This document shows positions 1 through 6,378 of a stretch of DNA of 6,378 nt, piece by piece. The notes beneath the pieces are model-generated. The model was not told the DNA's origin and made no database searches. It saw nothing but the letters and a program-made list of their open reading frames with translations. Position 1 is the stretch's first letter. Each line of letters opens with the position of its first letter. The stretch spans positions 1 through 6,378 of the forward strand of contig JALHPH010000101.1 in assembly GCA_022842565.1 (NCBI GenBank), written 5' to 3'. The position numbers and the translations under genes are program-made. The stretch is from Fimbriimonadaceae bacterium (GTDB lineage: Bacteria > Armatimonadota > Fimbriimonadia > Fimbriimonadales > Fimbriimonadaceae).

Positions 1-1
1 G

Positions 2-1669
2 GGTTCACCGCTTCGAGCGGCAGCCGCCTTTTCGGTGGCTCTCGGGATCATCGAGTGCGCCATAGGCGCGGCGTTGGTTCGGTTCCAGCTGGTCGAGGGG
101 AATACTTCTCCTGAGCGCGCTGTGGTCTTGGCGCTGCATCATTGCAATACGGCCGTTCTTTTGGGTGCCCTCACGTTTACCGCCTGGTTTGCGTGTGGCG
201 GGGCAGTACCCCGCTTAACCCGACAACGCGGATTGCTGTCGATTGTCCTCCTGGGCGGCGTCGGCATTCTTGCGACTATCGTCAGCGGCGCGATCACCGC
301 ACTCGGCGATACCCTCTTCCCGCCGGAGAGCACCATCCACACGATGCAGCAAGCTCTCGCGGAGAACGCGCATTTCTTGGAGCGCCTCCGACTACTTCAC
401 CCGCCCATTAGCGTCGGTGCCAGCTTGTTCTTAGTGATGGCCCTGCCCTACGCGGTGAGGATGCGCCCCGGCGATCTCAGCCAAAAGCTCGCCAACATGA
501 CCATTGGCGTCACGATTTTCCAGATATGTCTTGGCTTCCTTAACGTGGCGCTGAAGGCGCCGATGTGGATGCAGCTCACCCACCTGGCTGTGGCCGACGC
601 CATCTGGATACTGTTCCTTTGCACGAGCGCGAGCTTGCTGGCCACGCGGGCACCTGAGCTGGCCGAAGAGCCTGTGGAGCGCGCCAAACTCTCCGCCAAG
701 GAGACCGTCAAGGCGTACGTCTCGCTCACCAAGCCCCGCGTCGTGAGCCTTCTGCTTTTCACCACCGTCGCGGCGATGTTCATCGCGGCAGGTGGATTGC
801 CGAGCCTTTCCATGCTGTTCTGGGTGACTCTGGGCGGCTATCTGATGGCTGGCGCAGCGAATGCCATCAACATGGTCATCGATTCGGACATTGACCTGAA
901 AATGGCGCGCACGGCCACTCGCCCCACCGTCACGCATGTGATCTCGCCAACGGCGGCGTTGACGTTCGCCCTGGTCATCGGCTCCATGAGCTTCGCCATG
1001 CTCACGCTCTCGGCAAACTTGCTCACCGCCGTTTTGGCGCTGGCGGGCTTGCTCTTCTACGTGATCATTTACACGCTCCTTCTGAAGCGCCGAACGTGGC
1101 AGAACATCGTCATCGGCGGGGCTGCCGGGGCGTTTCCGCCGCTCGTGGGCTATGCGGCTGTGAATGGTCAACTGAGCGTCCTCGCTTGGTTCCTGTTTGC
1201 TCTGATCTTCTTCTGGACGCCGGTCCATTTCTGGGCGCTGTCGCTGCTCATCAAGGATGAATATGCGGCGGTGGGCGTTCCGATGCTGCCGGTCGTGCGG
1301 GGCGAGCGGGCGACTGTGATTCAAATCACGGCCTATGCAATTTTGACAGCACTCATTTCGGCACTTCCGCTCGTCCTGAATGAGCTGGGATGGATATACT
1401 TGGCCTTCGCGGGAGTCTTGAACCTCCTGCTCGTGGTAAGGAGCTGGCAGCTGATGCAGTCTCCAAGCCGCGACCAAGCTGTTCGTTTGTTTAAGTTCTC
1501 GATGGTTTATCTGGCGCTCGTTTTCGTGGTGATTGCCGCGGACCGCATGGTCCATGGCGGGCCTTCGCACCTCAAGCAACAAGGCCCAGTCGCCCAATTT
1601 TCACAGCTTCTCACTCTTGCGACGCCTGCCCCCGAGCAGGAAGGAAACTCTCATGCCGCAGCTCTTTAA
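2..1669 (+). CDS. Fused heme A synthase (COX15/CtaA) - protoheme IX farnesyltransferase (CtaB), 5'-truncated
   Basis: Bifunctional membrane enzyme of heme A synthesis: CtaB farnesylates heme B to heme O, and CtaA oxidises heme O to heme A. The frame is open to the left edge (11 more codons before the GTG at 35), so the true start lies outside the window. Residues counted from that GTG: 1-205 are the COX15/CtaA part, apparently TM3-TM8, with candidate heme-ligand histidines H35 (or H36), H122 (LRLLHP) and H183 (MQLTHL). TM1-2 with the first histidine and catalytic loop are missing. A charged linker at about 205-225 leads to a complete UbiA-type CtaB domain (about 220-505): N279xxxD283xxxD287 followed by MARTxxRP, LKRRTWQNIVIGGAAGAFPP (350-369) and WTPVHFWAL (394-402). 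A hydrophilic tail of about 40 residues ends the protein. Its last 17 bases overlap actA. Similar fusions are known, for example in Thermus. The family assignment is very sure; the two activities are inferred from family. Confidence 0.93.
   Translation, partial: GSPLRAAAAFSVALGIIECAIGAALVRFQLVEGNTSPERAVVLALHHCNTAVLLGALTFTAWFACGGAVPRLTRQRGLLSIVLLGGVGILATIVSGAITALGDTLFPPESTIHTMQQALAENAHFLERLRLLHPPISVGASLFLVMALPYAVRMRPGDLSQKLANMTIGVTIFQICLGFLNVALKAPMWMQLTHLAVADAIWILFLCTSASLLATRAPELAEEPVERAKLSAKETVKAYVSLTKPRVVSLLLFTTVAAMFIAAGGLPSLSMLFWVTLGGYLMAGAANAINMVIDSDIDLKMARTATRPTVTHVISPTAALTFALVIGSMSFAMLTLSANLLTAVLALAGLLFYVIIYTLLLKRRTWQNIVIGGAAGAFPPLVGYAAVNGQLSVLAWFLFALIFFWTPVHFWALSLLIKDEYAAVGVPMLPVVRGERATVIQITAYAILTALISALPLVLNELGWIYLAFAGVLNLLLVVRSWQLMQSPSRDQAVRLFKFSMVYLALVFVVIAADRMVHGGPSHLKQQGPVAQFSQLLTLATPAPEQEGNSHAAAL
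1638..1645 (+). promoter_or_regulatory. Ribosome binding site of actA, inside the ctaA-ctaB fusion
   Basis: AGGAAGGA lies 7 bases before the ATG at 1653 and within the last codons of the upstream gene. It decides the actA start: an earlier in-frame ATG at 1533 would add 40 residues that are unlike ActA and lie wholly inside the CtaB coding sequence. The 17-base gene overlap suggests translational coupling. Confidence 0.75.
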
Positions 1670-2399
1670 GCCCAGCGCTAATTCACTCGCCCGTGCAACT
1701 CTCGGACTTTCCGCCGCGTTGCCCGTGCTGGCGATTCTCATCGGTTCGAACATCACACGGGGGCCCTCCAATACGCGTGTTGGCCTGGCTCTGGATCAGC
1801 CCGTGCCGTTCAGCCACAAACACCACGCCTGGGAACTCGGCATTGATTGCCGCTATTGCCACACTGCGGTCGAGACCTCCGCGCAAGCCGGTCTGCCGAG
1901 CACCGAGACGTGTATGTCGTGCCACTCGCAGATTTGGACCAATAGCCCGCTGCTGGAGCCGGTGCGCCTGAGCTACGCCGAGAACAAACCGATCAAGTGG
2001 GTGCAGCTCAACAAAGTCCCCGAATTCGTCTACTTCAACCACTCGGTGCACGTGAACCGTGGCATTAGCTGCAACCACTGTCACGGCCCCGTGCAAGACA
2101 TGCAGATGGCCTATAAGGCCCGCACTTTCTTCATGCGCTGGTGCCTAGAGTGCCACAAGGCACCCGAAAAGTACATGTGGGAAGACAAGAGCAACCCAGA
2201 CCTGACTCCGCGTGAGCAGGTCTTTAACCTTTACAGCAAGTATCAGCTGGATCCAGAAATGAAGGGTGCGAGCAGCGTGGAAAAGGCGCTGGCGCAAGGC
2301 GAAGAACAGCGCAACTCGAACCCAGATGGCGAGCGCATCCTCAAGGAGCGCGGCATCAACAAGGAGATTCTGGCTAACTGCTCGGTGTGCCACCACTAG
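1653..2399 (+). CDS. actA: Alternative Complex III subunit ActA, membrane-anchored pentaheme cytochrome c
   Basis: Electron-transfer subunit of ACIII on the outer (periplasmic) face of the membrane. It accepts electrons from the ActB iron-sulfur clusters and passes them to a cytochrome c domain or oxidase. The 248-residue protein has an uncleaved-looking N-terminal hydrophobic anchor (about 13-32), then five CxxCH heme c sites: C66-H70, C87-H91, C140-H144, C164-H168 and C243-H247. Extra histidines that could be distal ligands sit in FSHKHH (53-58) and FNHSVH (129-133). The spacing and the segments PVPFSHKHH, CMSCHSQIWTN and CLECHKAPEKY match the ActA family pattern of a class III-like multiheme fold. 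The stretch between hemes 4 and 5 (169-242) is charged and free of cysteine, and the last heme motif ends one residue before the stop. The start is set by the strong ribosome binding site at 1638. It is followed 18 bases later by actB. Assignment very secure; c-type maturation genes must lie elsewhere. Confidence 0.95.
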   Translation: MPQLFKPSANSLARATLGLSAALPVLAILIGSNITRGPSNTRVGLALDQPVPFSHKHHAWELGIDCRYCHTAVETSAQAGLPSTETCMSCHSQIWTNSPLLEPVRLSYAENKPIKWVQLNKVPEFVYFNHSVHVNRGISCNHCHGPVQDMQMAYKARTFFMRWCLECHKAPEKYMWEDKSNPDLTPREQVFNLYSKYQLDPEMKGASSVEKALAQGEEQRNSNPDGERILKERGINKEILANCSVCHH

Positions 2400-2411
2400 G
2401 AGAACAAGAAG
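2398..2411 (+). promoter_or_regulatory. Ribosome binding region of actB
   Basis: AGGAG at 2398-2402 overlaps the actA stop codon but is 15 bases from the ATG at 2418, which is long. A weaker AAGAAG at 2406-2411 is 6 bases away. The in-frame ATG at 2442 has no purine-rich stretch before it, so 2418 is the better start, though not certain. Confidence 0.45.
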
Positions 2412-2417
2412 ACACGC

Positions 2418-5452
<3,035 letters not shown>

Positions 5453-5453
<1 letters not shown>

Positions 5454-6378
5454 TGGCCTCAACGCAAACAATTCAAGAACTGGAACAAATTCTGCCAGGC
5501 GAACATACCTATGCGTCGCTGGACGAAAAGGTTACGTCGCTGATCCTGGATGCCAAGAAGCACAGCAAGATCTGGTACGTCATGATCGCCATCGGCTTTC
5601 TGGGCGCCAACATGCTGCTGGTCTCCTTCGCTTGGCTGGTCTATAACGGCATCGGCGTTTGGGGCAACAACCAGCCGGTGGGCTGGGGCTTCGATATCGT
5701 CAACTTCGTTTGGTGGATCGGTATTGGTCACGCGGGAACGCTGATTTCAGCGGTCCTCTTGCTGGTCCGGCAGAACTGGCGTAACTCCATTAACCGCTTT
5801 GCGGAGGCGATGACCATCTTTGCGGTCATGTGCGCGGGTCTCTATCCGCTGCTGCACACTGGCCGCCCTTGGGTGGCCTATTGGTTGTTCCCGTATCCGA
5901 ACGTCCTTCAGATGTGGCCGCAGTTCCGCTCGCCGCTGGTCTGGGACGTGTTCGCGGTGACCACCTATATCACCATCTCGGCTCTGTTCTGGTTCATCGG
6001 CCTCATTCCTGACTTCGCGACGATGCGCGACCGGACCAAGAAACCACTGGTCGCGAAGATTTGGGCTGTGTTGGCGCTGGGTTGGCGGGGATCGGCCAAG
6101 CACTGGCACCGCTACGAGCAGGCTTATCTGATTCTGGCCGGTCTCAGCACCCCGCTCGTGCTTTCAGTGCACTCCATCGTGTCCCTCGACTTTGCGGTGT
6201 CCATCGTGCCCGGCTGGAACGTGACGATCTTCCCGCCGTACTTCGTGGCAGGTGCCGTGTTCGCCGGTTTCGCCATGGTGCTGACCTTTGCCATTCCGCT
6301 GAGAAAGTGGTACGGCCTTGAGCAGATCATCACGGATCAACACCTCGACTGGATGGCCAGAATCATGCTCGCCACCGG
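5453..6378 (+). CDS. actC: Alternative Complex III subunit ActC, NrfD/PsrC-like integral membrane protein, 3'-truncated
   Basis: Quinol-binding membrane subunit of ACIII, in the NrfD/PsrC family, docking the ActB Fe-S domain to the membrane. From the ATG at 5453 the frame is open to the right edge (308 codons plus two bases); whole ActC proteins are roughly 450-480 residues, so about a third is missing. After a soluble N-terminus (1-38) there are about six predicted membrane segments: about 40-64, 84-105, 119-137, 165-186, 224-246 and 262-283. ActC hallmarks are clear: [19 protein letters not shown] (86-104), [11 protein letters not shown] (115-125), [15 protein letters not shown] (130-144), [15 protein letters not shown] (155-165) and [14 protein letters not shown] (181-194). 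H93 in the GHAG motif and the D165/D187 region fall where quinone-site and proton-path residues are discussed in this family; their roles here are inferred. Only one base overlaps actB. Its close homologue ActF would normally lie downstream, but gene order straight after actB supports ActC. Confidence 0.94.

Noticed and set aside
35..37. GTG as the true start of the heme synthase fusion
   Set aside because: The frame stays open to the left edge and the protein would begin within TM3 of a family with eight helices; the real start must be upstream of the window.
431..1597. Long minus-strand open frame (388 codons) opposite the ctaA-ctaB fusion
   Set aside because: Its translation is rich in R, H, Q, E with no recognisable domain, and it lies antisense to a clearly conserved membrane protein; typical shadow of GC-rich coding sequence.
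1533..1652. Upstream ATG giving ActA 40 extra residues
   Set aside because: The added residues overlap CtaB coding sequence, do not look like ActA and have no good ribosome binding site, unlike the ATG at 1653.
2397..2417. Terminator or promoter between actA and actB
   Set aside because: The gap is only 18 bases, with no hairpin followed by T-run and no -35/-10 pair; it holds only the ribosome binding region.

Overview
The window is a gene-dense, all plus-strand respiratory gene cluster from a moderately GC-rich bacterium. It holds four genes, two of them cut by the window edges: a fused heme A synthase / heme O synthase (CtaA/COX15-CtaB, 5'-truncated), then actA, actB and actC (3'-truncated) of Alternative Complex III (ACIII). 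ACIII is the quinol:electron-acceptor oxidoreductase that replaces the bc1 complex in many bacteria. The gene set and Gram-negative-style features (Tat/lipoprotein signal, multiheme c cytochrome) fit lineages that commonly use ACIII, such as Acidobacteriota, Armatimonadota, Planctomycetota or Bacteroidota. The fused CtaA-CtaB, the GC content and the cytochrome/Fe-S sequence style make me lean weakly to Armatimonadota (Fimbriimonadia-like) or Acidobacteriota. I cannot settle this from sequence alone.

Layout: 2-1669 encodes the heme A/heme O synthase fusion. The frame is open to the left edge, so the GTG at 35 is probably internal. 1653-2399 encodes ActA, a membrane-anchored pentaheme cytochrome c whose start overlaps the preceding gene by 17 bases. 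2418-5453 encodes ActB, a long fusion of a molybdopterin-oxidoreductase-like domain with a four-cluster ferredoxin domain, carrying an extended Tat/lipoprotein signal. 5453 to the right edge encodes the first 308 residues of ActC, an NrfD/PsrC-like quinol-site membrane protein, with its ATG overlapping the actB stop by one base. No intergenic stretch exceeds 18 bases, and I see no internal promoter, terminator, RNA gene, repeat, mobile element or CRISPR.

How they work together: ActC would bind and oxidise menaquinol or ubiquinol at the membrane. Electrons would pass through the ActB Fe-S clusters to the ActA hemes and on to a terminal oxidase. CtaB and CtaA turn heme B into heme O and then heme A, the cofactor of aa3/caa3 oxidases. 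The tight overlaps suggest one transcript in which heme A supply is co-expressed with the complex that feeds the heme-A oxidase. The remaining act genes (actD, E, F) and cytochrome oxidase genes would be expected just downstream of the window. This is a recognisable respiratory module rather than a new system; the points of interest are the fusion, the gene order and some motif deviations.
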